Shown here piece by piece: positions 51,035 through 59,766 of a DNA stretch of 64,000 nt. A model generated the notes under the pieces. That model searched no databases, was not told the origin of the DNA, and was given only the letters and a program-made list of their open reading frames with translations. The DNA comes from Rubrobacter_A sp965214435 (GTDB taxonomy: Bacteria > Actinomycetota > Rubrobacteria > Rubrobacterales > Rubrobacteraceae). Location of the stretch: NCBI GenBank assembly GCA_965214435.1, contig OZ243960.1:1426001-1490000 (forward strand), read 5' to 3'. The stretch's first letter is position 1, and the number at the start of each line of letters is the position of its first letter. The position numbers and the translations under genes are program-made.

Positions 51035-52108
51035 TTGAGCGGGCACGACGTTGTGGTGATCGGGGCTTCTTCGGGGGGTATAGAAGCGCTTAACAAGCTT
51101 GTTGCGGGGCTGCCGGAGGATCTGCCAGCGGCGGTCTTTGTGGTGGTTCACCTACCGGCCGAGGAGCCGAGCGTGCTGCCCCGCATCCTGGACCGCGCCG
51201 GGCCGCTCCCGGCCGCCGCCGCTGAGGACGGGGAACCGGTAAAGCCCGGCCGGGTCTACGTGGCGCGCCCGGACCACCACCTGCTACTGGAGGGAGACCG
51301 GGTACGCCTGACGCGCGGGCCGAAGGAGAACCACCACCGGCCGGCGGTAGACCCTCTTTTCCGGAGTGCGGCGATATCCTACGGGCGCCGGGTGGTGGGC
51401 GTGGTGCTCTCGGGGGTGTTGAGCGACGGGACGGCGGGGCTGTTGGCGATAAAGCGGCGGGGCGGGGTCGCCGTAGTTCAGGACCCGGACGAGGCGCTGT
51501 TCTCCGGGATGCCCCGGAGCGCGCTGGAGCACGCGGACGTGGATTACTGCCGGCCCGCGGGCGAGCTGGCGTCCCTGCTGGACCGCCTCGTCCGCGAACG
51601 CGGCGAACGCGGCGAACGCGGCGAACGCGGCGAGCGTGACGAACGCGAGGCGGAACAGGAAGGAGCGAATCCCGTGCCGGACGAGATGGACCTGGAAAAC
51701 AAAATAGCGAGGCTTGAGCCGGAGACGGCGGAGGACGTCAAGAAGCTCGGCGAGCCTTCCGGTTTTACATGCCCGGAGTGCGAGGGACCGCTGTGGGAGA
51801 TCCGGGACGGAAACCTGCTGCGGTTCCGGTGCCGGGTCGGGCACGCCTACACCGCGGACAGCGCGCTGGACGGGAAATCCGAGGCGCTCGAAAGGGCGCT
51901 GTGGGTCGCGCTGAACACCCTGCACGAGAGTGCTGAGATGTCCCGGCGGCTGGCGGTCGAAGCCCACGCCCGCGGCAACCGCCGCTCGGAAGAGTACTTC
52001 GAGGAGCGGGCCCACAAGACGGAGGACCAGGCGGTGCTTATCCGCCAAGTGCTGGCGGCCGAGAAAGACCCGGCGGAGGACGGACCGGCCGGAGGGACAC
52101 CGGTATAG
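51035..52108 (+). CDS. cheB: CheB-type methylesterase with C-terminal zinc-ribbon-like part
   Basis: A 357-aa protein without a receiver domain. CheB core: VIGASSGGIEALNKLV (Ser), VVVHLPAEEPSVLP (His) and LSGVLSDGTAGLL (Asp). A Glu/Arg repeat (ERG units) links to FTCPECEGPLWEIRDG and RFRCRVGHAYT, a CxxC pair plus Cys and His that may bind zinc. Start at TTG 51035 gives the usual CheB N-terminus and follows GGAGCG; the frame is open from GTG 50939. Confidence 0.85.
   Translation: MSGHDVVVIGASSGGIEALNKLVAGLPEDLPAAVFVVVHLPAEEPSVLPRILDRAGPLPAAAAEDGEPVKPGRVYVARPDHHLLLEGDRVRLTRGPKENHHRPAVDPLFRSAAISYGRRVVGVVLSGVLSDGTAGLLAIKRRGGVAVVQDPDEALFSGMPRSALEHADVDYCRPAGELASLLDRLVRERGERGERGERGERDEREAEQEGANPVPDEMDLENKIARLEPETAEDVKKLGEPSGFTCPECEGPLWEIRDGNLLRFRCRVGHAYTADSALDGKSEALERALWVALNTLHESAEMSRRLAVEAHARGNRRSEEYFEERAHKTEDQAVLIRQVLAAEKDPAEDGPAGGTPV
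51595..51648 (+). repeat. Tandem 9-bp repeats coding ERG units in cheB
   Basis: Four perfect copies of CGAACGCGG (51595-51630) and two degenerate ones up to 51648. They encode an Arg-Gly-Glu linker and keep the frame whatever the copy number. Confidence 0.9.
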
Positions 52109-52113
52109 CGGCC

Positions 52114-52152
52114 CCGGTAGAAGCTTTACCGTTCGCCGGGAGCTTCTACCGG
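52114..52152. terminator. Bidirectional terminator between cheB and the response regulator
   Basis: A perfect 12-bp inverted repeat (CCGGTAGAAGCT and its complement) with a 15-nt loop between converging genes. The right arm covers the regulator's stop codon. Confidence 0.7.
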
Positions 52153-52799
52153 ACGACCTCGCGGGCGGAGATCCAGCCTTCCGAGAGCGCCCGCCGGGTG
52201 GCTTCCCCGCGGGAGCTGACCTCTAACTTGGCGTAGATGTTAGCCAGGTGGCGCTTGACGGTCGCTTCCGAGAGGTGCAGTGTCTGCGCGACCTGGTTGT
52301 TGCTCGCTCCGCGGGCCGCCTGCAAGAGCACTTCGAGTTCCCTGTCGGAGAGCGGGGCTTCTCCGCGGCGCTCGATCCTGTACAGGATCTCCGGTGGCGG
52401 CGGCCGGTCTCCTTCCCGGCGGCCGCGGGCGACGGCGTGAACCGCGGCTAGAAGCTCCGGCAGCGAGACGCTCTTGGAGAGGTAGGCGTCGGCCCCGAGC
52501 TGGGCAAACTTGCGCATGAGGCGCGCGGTGTCGTACATGGTCACGACAATGATCTTTGGCTGCGGTGAAAGTTTTTGCAGGTGCCCGATCGCCTCTTCAG
52601 CTCCCATGACCGGCATCTCGATGTCCAGGATCACCACGTCGGGCTTCTCTATCCTCGCCCGGGATACGGCCTCCGCGCCGTTCTCGGCCTCCGCGACGAC
52701 CGTTATATCCTCGTCGGTGGAGAGCATCTCGGCGAGCCCCCGCCGGAAAAGGGTGTGGTCGTCGGCTAGAAGCGCCGTTACAGGTCTCTTATCGGCCAT
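52146..52799 (-). CDS. NarL-family response regulator
   Basis: A 217-aa protein. Receiver domain with acidic ADDHTLFRRG, phosphorylated Asp in VVILDIEMPVMGAEEAI (about residue 57) and Lys in AYLSKSVSLPE; then a LuxR-type helix-turn-helix (NNQVAQTLHLSEATVKRHLA). Its start overlaps the end of the kinase gene by 11 bases, so they are a pair. Target genes unknown. Confidence 0.93.
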   Translation of the reverse strand: MADKRPVTALLADDHTLFRRGLAEMLSTDEDITVVAEAENGAEAVSRARIEKPDVVILDIEMPVMGAEEAIGHLQKLSPQPKIIVVTMYDTARLMRKFAQLGADAYLSKSVSLPELLAAVHAVARGRREGDRPPPPEILYRIERRGEAPLSDRELEVLLQAARGASNNQVAQTLHLSEATVKRHLANIYAKLEVSSRGEATRRALSEGWISAREVVR

Positions 52800-53913
52800 C
52801 GCGTTCCACTCCTCTCAGGGGCACGTATATCTCCAGCGTCGTGCCCTTTCCCGGGGCCGAGTCCAAGTTAAAGACCCCGCCGAGAAGCGCTACCCGCTCT
52901 CCCATGTACTTGAGGCCGTTCCCGGAGGCGGCGCTCCCGGAGGCGGCGTCCGGGTCACCGGGTACAAAGCCCCGGCCGTCGTCCGTGACGGATGCCGTAA
53001 GCCCGGCCGGGGTGGTAGAGACCTCGACCGAGAGTTTGCGGCACCCGGCGTGGGAAGCGGCGTTGCGGATACCTTCCCGCAGGATCACGAATACCTGGTC
53101 CCTGATGTGGGGCGAGAGTACCGAGTCGTCCCCGGAGAACGTCAGGCGGGGAGAGACTTCCGGGGGGAGTCCACTCTCCATGAAGTCCGAGAGGGCCAGG
53201 TACATGCCGTCTCCGGCCTCCGGCCTGCTGAGCATATACGAGAGGTCCCGGGTGGAATGTAGGGCTTCTTTAGCCATCTCCTGCGCCCCTTTTATCTTCG
53301 TGGCGGCTTTGGCCGGGTCTCGGTCTTTCAAGACGCCGTAGAGCTCGATGCTCTGGTTTACGACCGCCATCGAGTGCGCCACCCGGTCGTGGAGCTCGCG
53401 CCCTATCCGGCGGCGCTCCTCGGCGCTGGACTCGTGGACCTTGTGGAGCAGGTAGTCCACGTAGGACACGAGCGCGGCCCGCGCCATCCGCTCGGTTACG
53501 CTCTCCTGCAACTTGTGGGCCACCTCCGCGAACTCCACGGGCGAGGCCGCCGGCGGCTCCGAAAGCTCTTCGGCGACCACGGAGAGCGCCGCCCCCGAAA
53601 GGGCCGCCACCGCCCGGAGCGACTCGTCCGGGTGGATCACGCCCTCTCCCCGGCTCTCCTCCAGGGCCTGGTAGAGCCGGTCCTCGATCTCCAGCGGCGA
53701 CCGTCCGGCTCCGCGCAAGGCTTCCCCGGCGTCTTCGAGCGCGGCGTAGGCCTGCTCCCGCAACTGCTCCCGGGTATAGACCTCCCCGATCAAGAGCAGA
53801 CTGCTAGATTCCTCCAGCCGCCGCTCGTAGTCCGCGAAGATCTTCTCGAAGTGCGCCTCTAGCGCCCGGGCCGCCCGGACCCGCGCCGCAGACGAGGCAT
53901 TCTTTCTAGCCAC
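52789..53913 (-). CDS. HisKA_3 sensor histidine kinase
   Basis: A 374-aa kinase with phospho-acceptor His in RRIGRELHDRVAHSMAVV (about residue 172) and HATPase with SVTDDGRGFVPG and GLKYMGERVALLGG. No membrane segment is seen; the N-terminal 150 residues are helical and may be a soluble sensor. It pairs with the response regulator that follows. Confidence 0.92.
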   Translation of the reverse strand: MARKNASSAARVRAARALEAHFEKIFADYERRLEESSSLLLIGEVYTREQLREQAYAALEDAGEALRGAGRSPLEIEDRLYQALEESRGEGVIHPDESLRAVAALSGAALSVVAEELSEPPAASPVEFAEVAHKLQESVTERMARAALVSYVDYLLHKVHESSAEERRRIGRELHDRVAHSMAVVNQSIELYGVLKDRDPAKAATKIKGAQEMAKEALHSTRDLSYMLSRPEAGDGMYLALSDFMESGLPPEVSPRLTFSGDDSVLSPHIRDQVFVILREGIRNAASHAGCRKLSVEVSTTPAGLTASVTDDGRGFVPGDPDAASGSAASGNGLKYMGERVALLGGVFNLDSAPGKGTTLEIYVPLRGVERDGR

Positions 53914-54381
53914 GATCTCTCCTCACCAAGCTCCGCTCGACACCGATTCTACGACATCCGGGCGCTCCGCAACGTTCTACCGTGGAGAGGGCCGCGGACC
54001 GGCGGTCGCACAAAGATATGGAAGTTGAGCTTTGTGGAAGAGAGCCCGCCAGCCCGCAGACCCTACACATAAGATTCTCTACCCTGCCGCACGGAAGTTC
54101 ATACAACATACGATGTAAATTTACCTCACCGCCCGGAAATCGTAATCCGCCACGCCGGACAGACCTACATAGTTAAGGCCATTATCCGCCGTAACCCGTC
54201 CAAAAAGCTTCCCCGGACGCCCGCGCTGCGCTATACACACTCTACAAAGTGTTATTCTAGATACAAAGTGTTGTAATGACAAAAGAGCGGAGAAGAATGG
54301 GTCTGATACCGGACACGAATGGGGAAGGGGTTCCCGGAGGGTCTGGGAAGCCTAGCTGCGGTCTAGCGGGCTGGTAGCCGG
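53914..54381. other. Non-coding region between the kinase and the GGDEF-EAL gene
   Basis: About 470 bases without a supported gene. The part near the kinase is GC-rich. The part from about 54060 to 54300 is clearly AT-richer and holds the direct repeat described next. Some short inverted repeats exist but no strong terminator. Confidence 0.5.
54243..54272. promoter_or_regulatory. Direct repeat, candidate operator
   Basis: TACAAAGTGTT occurs at 54243-54253 and 54262-54272, 19 bp apart. Before the first copy is ACACT, so ACACT...AGTGT forms a dyad. The position 110-140 bases before the GGDEF-EAL gene suggests a binding site for a repressor or activator. Confidence 0.4.
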
Positions 54382-56565
54382 GTGGGGGGGATCTCTACGG
54401 GAGGTGCGTCGGGAGATTGGCTCGTTTCCTTTCTGCTGCTCTCCATCCGGGAGGGGGATCTCAGCGAGGCGGACCTGCGCGGCCGGGTCGGAGTCCTCGG
54501 GGTAGAAGGGCCGGACCTCAAGGCCGTGTCGTGGACCCTGCGGCGGTTGCGGGAAGAAAAGTTGATCCTGGCGGGTCCGGAGACCGGCGGCCCCAGCGGA
54601 GAGCCGGGCTACGAGCTTTCGGACCTCGGAGAAGCGTATCTTGAGTCCTGGGCCGGGTCCATGGAGGAACCTTTCAAGCCAGAGTACCCGGAAAAGCCCG
54701 AAGAAACGGACGGTCGTCGCCCGGAGTCCGCGGCCCCAGGTTTCGTGGACGCGCCGGTAGTAGAGCCCTACCACGGCGGTAGTCGTGAAAGCAGGAGTAC
54801 GGAGGTCCCGGACCAGGCCCTGTTCTGGGAGAGCGTGGAGCCCGCGCCCGGAGTGGTCTTCGTGCAGACCGGGAAAGGTCTCCGCCAGACGAGCCGGGCG
54901 CTAGACGCCGGCGCGGAAGCGTTCCTCGGATACAGGCCGGAGGAGTTGGCCCACAGAGACGCCTTTGAGTTGGTACACCACCACGAGGCGTCCACGCTGA
55001 GAGCCGCCACGGACGATATCGGCGGTAGGCCGGGAGCGTCGTCCAGCGTGCGGCTCCGGTTCAAGGACGCTAGCGGCTCCTGGCGTCTCGTGGAAGCCGT
55101 GGTGCAGAACGTGGCTCCCACGGAGACGCTGGCTCCCGGCGGGCCGGAAGCCGGCCTCGTGGTGGTCAACCTGTCCGACCTGTCGAAAGTCAGGGAGCGC
55201 GAGGAGCGTCTGGCGTACCAGGCGCTGCACGACCCGCTCACCGGGCTGCCGAACCGGAACCTCTTTGTGGACCGCCTGGAGCACGCCGTAGCCCGCCGGG
55301 AGCGCCACAGCGGGGAGCTGGCCGTCATCTTTATAGACCTCGACGACTTCAAGTCCATAAACGACTCGTGGGGACACGAGGCCGGCGACCGGCTCCTCAA
55401 GGAAGTGGCGGAGGTCATCGGCTCTTGTCTCCGGCCGGAGGACACCGCCGCCCGGATAGGCGGCGACGAGTTTACCGTGCTCCTCGAAACCAGCGCCAGT
55501 GGCGGCGAGGCCGTCCGCGGGGCGGTCGGTATCTCCGGCCGCATTCTCGGCGGGCTGGCGGAGGCTTTCGCGCGCGACGGCCGGGAGCCGCTCATCTCGC
55601 CGAGCCTCGGCATCGCCCTTACGGGCGACGGGATACAGACCCCCGAAGACCTGCTGCACGCCGCGGACCTCGCGATGTACCGGGCAAAAGCCGCCGGCAA
55701 GGGCCGGTATGAGATCTACGAGAAGAGCATGTCCGAGAAAGTCCTCGAACGTCTGGAGCTTGAGAAAGACCTGCGGCGGGCGGCCGCGGACCCCGGCGCG
55801 GAGTTCCAGCTCCGCTACCAGCCGAAAATATCTCTGTCCACGGGCCGGATAGCGGGCGTGGAAGCGCTGCTCCGCTGGGACCATCCCGTCCGCGGCCTTG
55901 TAAGCCCGGCGGAGTTCGTCCCCCTGGCCGAGGATATCGGCCTCATGGTCTTCCTGGGGCGGTGGGTCTTGCAGGAAGCCTGCCGGCGGGGGAAAAAGCT
56001 CCTGAGTCTCTACCGGGGTGAGGAACCGTGGTCGGTATCGGTAAACCTCTCGGCCGGTCACCTGCTGTCTCCCGGAGTCGAGCGCGACGTAGCCGCGGCA
56101 CTGTCGGAGAGCGGGCTGCGAGCCTCCAACCTCTCCGTGGAACTTGCCGAGCGTGCGCTCGTCGAGGAAGCGGCTGGCGCCGCGGATGTCGCGGATGTCG
56201 CGGGAGCGCTCGACTCCCTGAAGAGCCTCGGGGTGCGGGTCGAGATCGACGATTTCGGGACCGGCTACTCGTCGCTGGCGAGTCTCACGCGGTTTCCGGT
56301 GGACGCCCTGAAGATCGACAACTACCTCACCGACCCGCCGAAACGCGGGGACCGGGCGGCCGCGGCTGCGACGGCCGTCGCGAGCGCGGTGGTCTCCCTG
56401 GCTCACGAACTGCGCCTGGAAGTCGTCGGGGAGGGCGTCGAGACCCCGGACCAGCTCGCGCAACTGCGGTCTTTGGGCTGCGACTATGGGCAGGGATACC
56501 ATTTCTCAAGACCGCTAGAAGACCGGAGGATGGAAGCCCTGCTCAGGGAAGACCCGCGCTGGTAG
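54382..56565 (+). CDS. Winged-helix-PAS-GGDEF-EAL cyclic-di-GMP protein
   Basis: A 727-aa protein: residues 10-90 look like a PadR-type winged helix (SFLLLSIREGDLSEADLRGR, then ALDLKAV-like VSWTLRRLREEKLI and GYELSDLGEAYLESW); a PAS domain (about 150-260); GGDEF (about 275-435) with the intact RIGGDEFTVL; and EAL (about 455-720) with VEALLRWDHPVRG and VEIDDFGTGYSSL. Both enzyme motifs look complete, so it may make and break c-di-GMP. GTG start, weak ribosome site. No membrane helix. Confidence 0.85.
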   Translation: MGGISTGGASGDWLVSFLLLSIREGDLSEADLRGRVGVLGVEGPDLKAVSWTLRRLREEKLILAGPETGGPSGEPGYELSDLGEAYLESWAGSMEEPFKPEYPEKPEETDGRRPESAAPGFVDAPVVEPYHGGSRESRSTEVPDQALFWESVEPAPGVVFVQTGKGLRQTSRALDAGAEAFLGYRPEELAHRDAFELVHHHEASTLRAATDDIGGRPGASSSVRLRFKDASGSWRLVEAVVQNVAPTETLAPGGPEAGLVVVNLSDLSKVREREERLAYQALHDPLTGLPNRNLFVDRLEHAVARRERHSGELAVIFIDLDDFKSINDSWGHEAGDRLLKEVAEVIGSCLRPEDTAARIGGDEFTVLLETSASGGEAVRGAVGISGRILGGLAEAFARDGREPLISPSLGIALTGDGIQTPEDLLHAADLAMYRAKAAGKGRYEIYEKSMSEKVLERLELEKDLRRAAADPGAEFQLRYQPKISLSTGRIAGVEALLRWDHPVRGLVSPAEFVPLAEDIGLMVFLGRWVLQEACRRGKKLLSLYRGEEPWSVSVNLSAGHLLSPGVERDVAAALSESGLRASNLSVELAERALVEEAAGAADVADVAGALDSLKSLGVRVEIDDFGTGYSSLASLTRFPVDALKIDNYLTDPPKRGDRAAAAATAVASAVVSLAHELRLEVVGEGVETPDQLAQLRSLGCDYGQGYHFSRPLEDRRMEALLREDPRW

Positions 56566-56767
56566 AGCGCTCCCGGTCCGCCGGCGGAAAGCTAAACCTG
56601 CGAGTCTCTTGACGGCTCCGGCTGCGTCCCGGTTGTGCTCCGGCGTACGCCTGGTCCCTATTATTCCTCGAATTGTGTACTCCGGCATACCCTATCTTGG
56701 TGTAGAGATACTGTACAGGGGATAGATATGGGGTGCTAATGAGTGATCCCAGAGAGGAGCGCCGTAA

Positions 56768-59266
56768 TTGGGTAGAGGTAAAGGATCGGAAGGCTCGGCA
56801 ACCGCTGACCGCATAGCAAACCCCTGGGGGGAGCGCACGCCGTTCGGCCGGGACGGCGTGTGGCCGGTGAGGGTGGACCAGTTTCTTGAAGATGGCGTCT
56901 CGGAGGAGGAGGTAGACCGCTGGGTCCAGACCGCTTCCATACTGCACTCCAACGGCGACGCCCTGGACATCGGGGTAAAAGACGGGCGCATCGTCGGGGT
57001 CCGGGGCCGGGGCGTAGACCGGGTAAACCGGGGCCGCGTGGACCCCAAAGACCTCTACGGCTGGCTGGCCAACAAATCTTCGGACCGCCTCACGCGACCG
57101 CTCGTCCGCGAGAACGGCGAGCTGGTCGAGGCGAGCTGGGACGAGGCGCTGGGCCGGATCGTCTCGCGCTCGCAAGAGCTTCTTGAGGAGAAAGGCCCGC
57201 TGTCTCTAGGCTTTTACACCACGGGCCAGCTTTTCCTGGAGGAGTACTACACCCTTGGGGTTATCGGCAAGGCGGGCCTCGGCACGCCGCACATGGACGG
57301 CAACACCCGTCTGTGCACCGCGACCTCGGCGGCGGCATTAAAGGAGTCCTTCGGCACCGACGGGCAGCCCGGCTCCTACGCCGACGTTAACCACGCCGAC
57401 GCCATCCTGCACTTCGGGCACAACGTGGCCGAGACGTCGGTGGTGCTCTGGATGCGCGTCCTCGACCGTCTCGAAGGGCCGAACCCGCCGAAGCTCGTGG
57501 TCGTGGACCCGCGGCCCACGGTGCCTGCGCAGCGGGCCGACGTGCACCTCCCGATAAAAAACGGCACCAACCTGGCGCTTTTGAACGCCTTTCTGTACGA
57601 GATCATCGAGAATGGTTGGTACAGCGCGGAGTACGTGGACGCCCACACTGTAGGTTTCGATGACCTCAAGAGAAAGGTGGAAGGCTGCACGCCGGAGTGG
57701 GCGGCGGGGATCTGCAGGGTCGAGGCCGAGAAGATCCGCGAGGCGGCGCGGATTATCGGGACGACGGACCGGCTCCTGACCTCGGCGCTGGAGGGCGTGT
57801 ACCAGTCCTCGCAGGCCACGGCTTCCGCGTGCCAGATAAACAACATCCACCTCATCCGCGGCCAGGTCGGCAAGCCCGGATGCGGCATCCTGCAGATGAA
57901 CGGCCAGCCGACCGCGCAGAATACCCGCGAGACCGGGGCGAACGGAGACTTGCCGGCCTTCCGCAACTGGGACAACCTGGAGCACATCCAGCAGCTAGCC
58001 GATTTGTGGAACGTGGACCGGATAAAGATCCCGCACTGGGCTCCGCCGACGCACGCCATGCAGATCTGGCGCTACGCCGAGCAGGGCTCCATAAACCTCC
58101 TCTGGATAAGCTGCACGAACCCGGCGGTCTCTCTCCCGGAACTGCCCCGCATCCGCAAGATACTGGAGCAGGAGGACCTGTTCGTCGTCGTGCAGGACAT
58201 CTTCCTGACCGAGACCGCCCGCTACGCCGACGTGGTACTACCGGCGGCGACCTGGGGTGAGAAGACCGGCACGTTCACCAACGCCGACCGGACGGTTCAC
58301 CTCTCCGATAAAGCCGTCGAGCCGCCGGGCGAGGCCATCCCGGACTTCGATATCTTCCGCGAGTATGCCCGGCGCATGGACTTCCGGGACAAGGACGGGC
58401 AACCGCTCATAAAATGGGAGACCCCCGAGGAGTGCTTTGAAGCCTGGAAAGAGTGCACTCGCGGTCGGCCCTGCGACTACACGGGCCTCTCCTACGAGAA
58501 GCTCCGGGGCGCGAGCGGCATCCAGTGGCCGTGTAACGCCGAGCACCCCGAAGGTACAGAGCGCCTCTACACCGACGGCGTCTTTAACACCCAGACGGAC
58601 AACTGCGAGCGGTACGGAACCGACCTGAACACCGGGGCTACAAACTCCCGCCAGGACCACCTGCTGTTGAACCTGAACGGGCGGGCGCTCATCCTGCCGG
58701 CGGATTACCTGCCGCCGCCCGAAGCGCCGGGCGGGGAGTATCCCCTGCTGTACACCACCGGGCGTACGATCTACCACTTCCACACCCGCACCAAGACCGG
58801 GCGCGCCCCGCAACTCCGGGACGCGGCGCCGGAGCCGTGGGTCGAACTTTCCGCTTCGGACGCTAGTTCTCTCGGTATAGAAGAGGGTGACGTGGTGCGT
58901 GTAGAGTCGCCGCGGGGGAGCCTCGAAGCGCGGGCGCGCATCAGCGGCATCCGGGAAGGTGTCGTCTTTGTACCGTTCCACTACGGCTACTTCGACACCG
59001 AAAACGGGGACGGTCCGGACGGACGCGGGAGGGCTGCGAACGAGTTGACGATCACGGACTGGGACCCGGTCTCAAAGCAGCCACTCTTCAAGGTCGCCGC
59101 CTGCCGGGTGGTAAAGGTAGCCGACTCCGACGGCGCTCACGCGCCGGCCCCCACGACCACCGCCTCGGCCCCGGTCGCCGACGGCGCGGTTCCACCGACC
59201 ACCGGCAACGGCGGGGCCGAGGTCCTGGAAACCTTCCAGCCATCCTCCGTTGTAGGAAAGGAGTAA
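56768..59266 (+). CDS. Molybdopterin oxidoreductase lacking the N-terminal Fe-S cysteines
   Basis: An 832-aa member of the bis-MGD family, close to nitrate reductases in its motifs (KDGRIVGVRGRG, LYGWLANKSSDRLTRPLVR, TGQLFLEEYYTLGVIGKAG). The Mo ligand is probably Cys183 in NTRLCTATS. The four positions that normally bind a [4Fe-4S] cluster (C-x2-C-x3-C-x27-C) are Ser57, His60, Asp64 and Asp92. No signal peptide. So electrons must take another route, or the reaction differs. TTG start; a long Pro/Ala/Thr-rich tail. Substrate unknown. Confidence 0.8.
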   Translation: MGRGKGSEGSATADRIANPWGERTPFGRDGVWPVRVDQFLEDGVSEEEVDRWVQTASILHSNGDALDIGVKDGRIVGVRGRGVDRVNRGRVDPKDLYGWLANKSSDRLTRPLVRENGELVEASWDEALGRIVSRSQELLEEKGPLSLGFYTTGQLFLEEYYTLGVIGKAGLGTPHMDGNTRLCTATSAAALKESFGTDGQPGSYADVNHADAILHFGHNVAETSVVLWMRVLDRLEGPNPPKLVVVDPRPTVPAQRADVHLPIKNGTNLALLNAFLYEIIENGWYSAEYVDAHTVGFDDLKRKVEGCTPEWAAGICRVEAEKIREAARIIGTTDRLLTSALEGVYQSSQATASACQINNIHLIRGQVGKPGCGILQMNGQPTAQNTRETGANGDLPAFRNWDNLEHIQQLADLWNVDRIKIPHWAPPTHAMQIWRYAEQGSINLLWISCTNPAVSLPELPRIRKILEQEDLFVVVQDIFLTETARYADVVLPAATWGEKTGTFTNADRTVHLSDKAVEPPGEAIPDFDIFREYARRMDFRDKDGQPLIKWETPEECFEAWKECTRGRPCDYTGLSYEKLRGASGIQWPCNAEHPEGTERLYTDGVFNTQTDNCERYGTDLNTGATNSRQDHLLLNLNGRALILPADYLPPPEAPGGEYPLLYTTGRTIYHFHTRTKTGRAPQLRDAAPEPWVELSASDASSLGIEEGDVVRVESPRGSLEARARISGIREGVVFVPFHYGYFDTENGDGPDGRGRAANELTITDWDPVSKQPLFKVAACRVVKVADSDGAHAPAPTTTASAPVADGAVPPTTGNGGAEVLETFQPSSVVGKE

Positions 59267-59270
59267 CCCT

Positions 59271-59729
59271 GTGCACCTAGCCAACTACCTCGGCCTTATA
59301 CACCGCTTTGAGTTGGACCTCGCGGACGCGTTCCGCCAGGTCGGCGAGGGCCACGCCCAGGAAGCCGACGTCTACCACATCTGCCGGATGCTGGCCGGGC
59401 AGTGCGAAAAGCACGCCGAGCGGGTAAAGCCGTTCGCCGACCGCTACGGTGAGCAGAAGCCGGAAGAGCCGGACAACCTGCACGCCGTACTATTTTCGGG
59501 CACCCGTTCCGGCGGTCTCGGACTTCTGCGGGATTTGCAGGATCTTTTCATCATGGCGAGCGGGTGCGAGATCTCCTGGACCATGATCGGCCAGGCCGCC
59601 CAGGGAGCCCGCGACACGGAGCTTCTCGCGGTCGTAGACGCCTGCGCGCCCGAGACCTCGGTGCAGCTAAAGTGGGTCAACACCCGCATGAAGCAGGCCG
59701 CTCCCCAGGCGCTCCTGGTAGCCTCCTGA
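59271..59729 (+). CDS. Helical partner of the molybdoenzyme, 152 aa
   Basis: Not assigned to a family with certainty. It is all-helical, with HLANYLGLIHRFELDLADAF, VYHICRMLAGQCEKHAERVK and FIMASGCEISWTMIGQAAQG; the spacing of Glu, His and Cys suggests a ferritin-like or hemerythrin-like bundle, but iron ligands cannot be proven. GTG start, AAGGAG 8 bases before, 4 bases after the oxidoreductase stop: clearly co-translated. Confidence 0.6.
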   Translation: MHLANYLGLIHRFELDLADAFRQVGEGHAQEADVYHICRMLAGQCEKHAERVKPFADRYGEQKPEEPDNLHAVLFSGTRSGGLGLLRDLQDLFIMASGCEISWTMIGQAAQGARDTELLAVVDACAPETSVQLKWVNTRMKQAAPQALLVAS

Positions 59730-59766
59730 ACGACGGAGTGCCGCGGGTTAGGAAGGAATTAGCACA

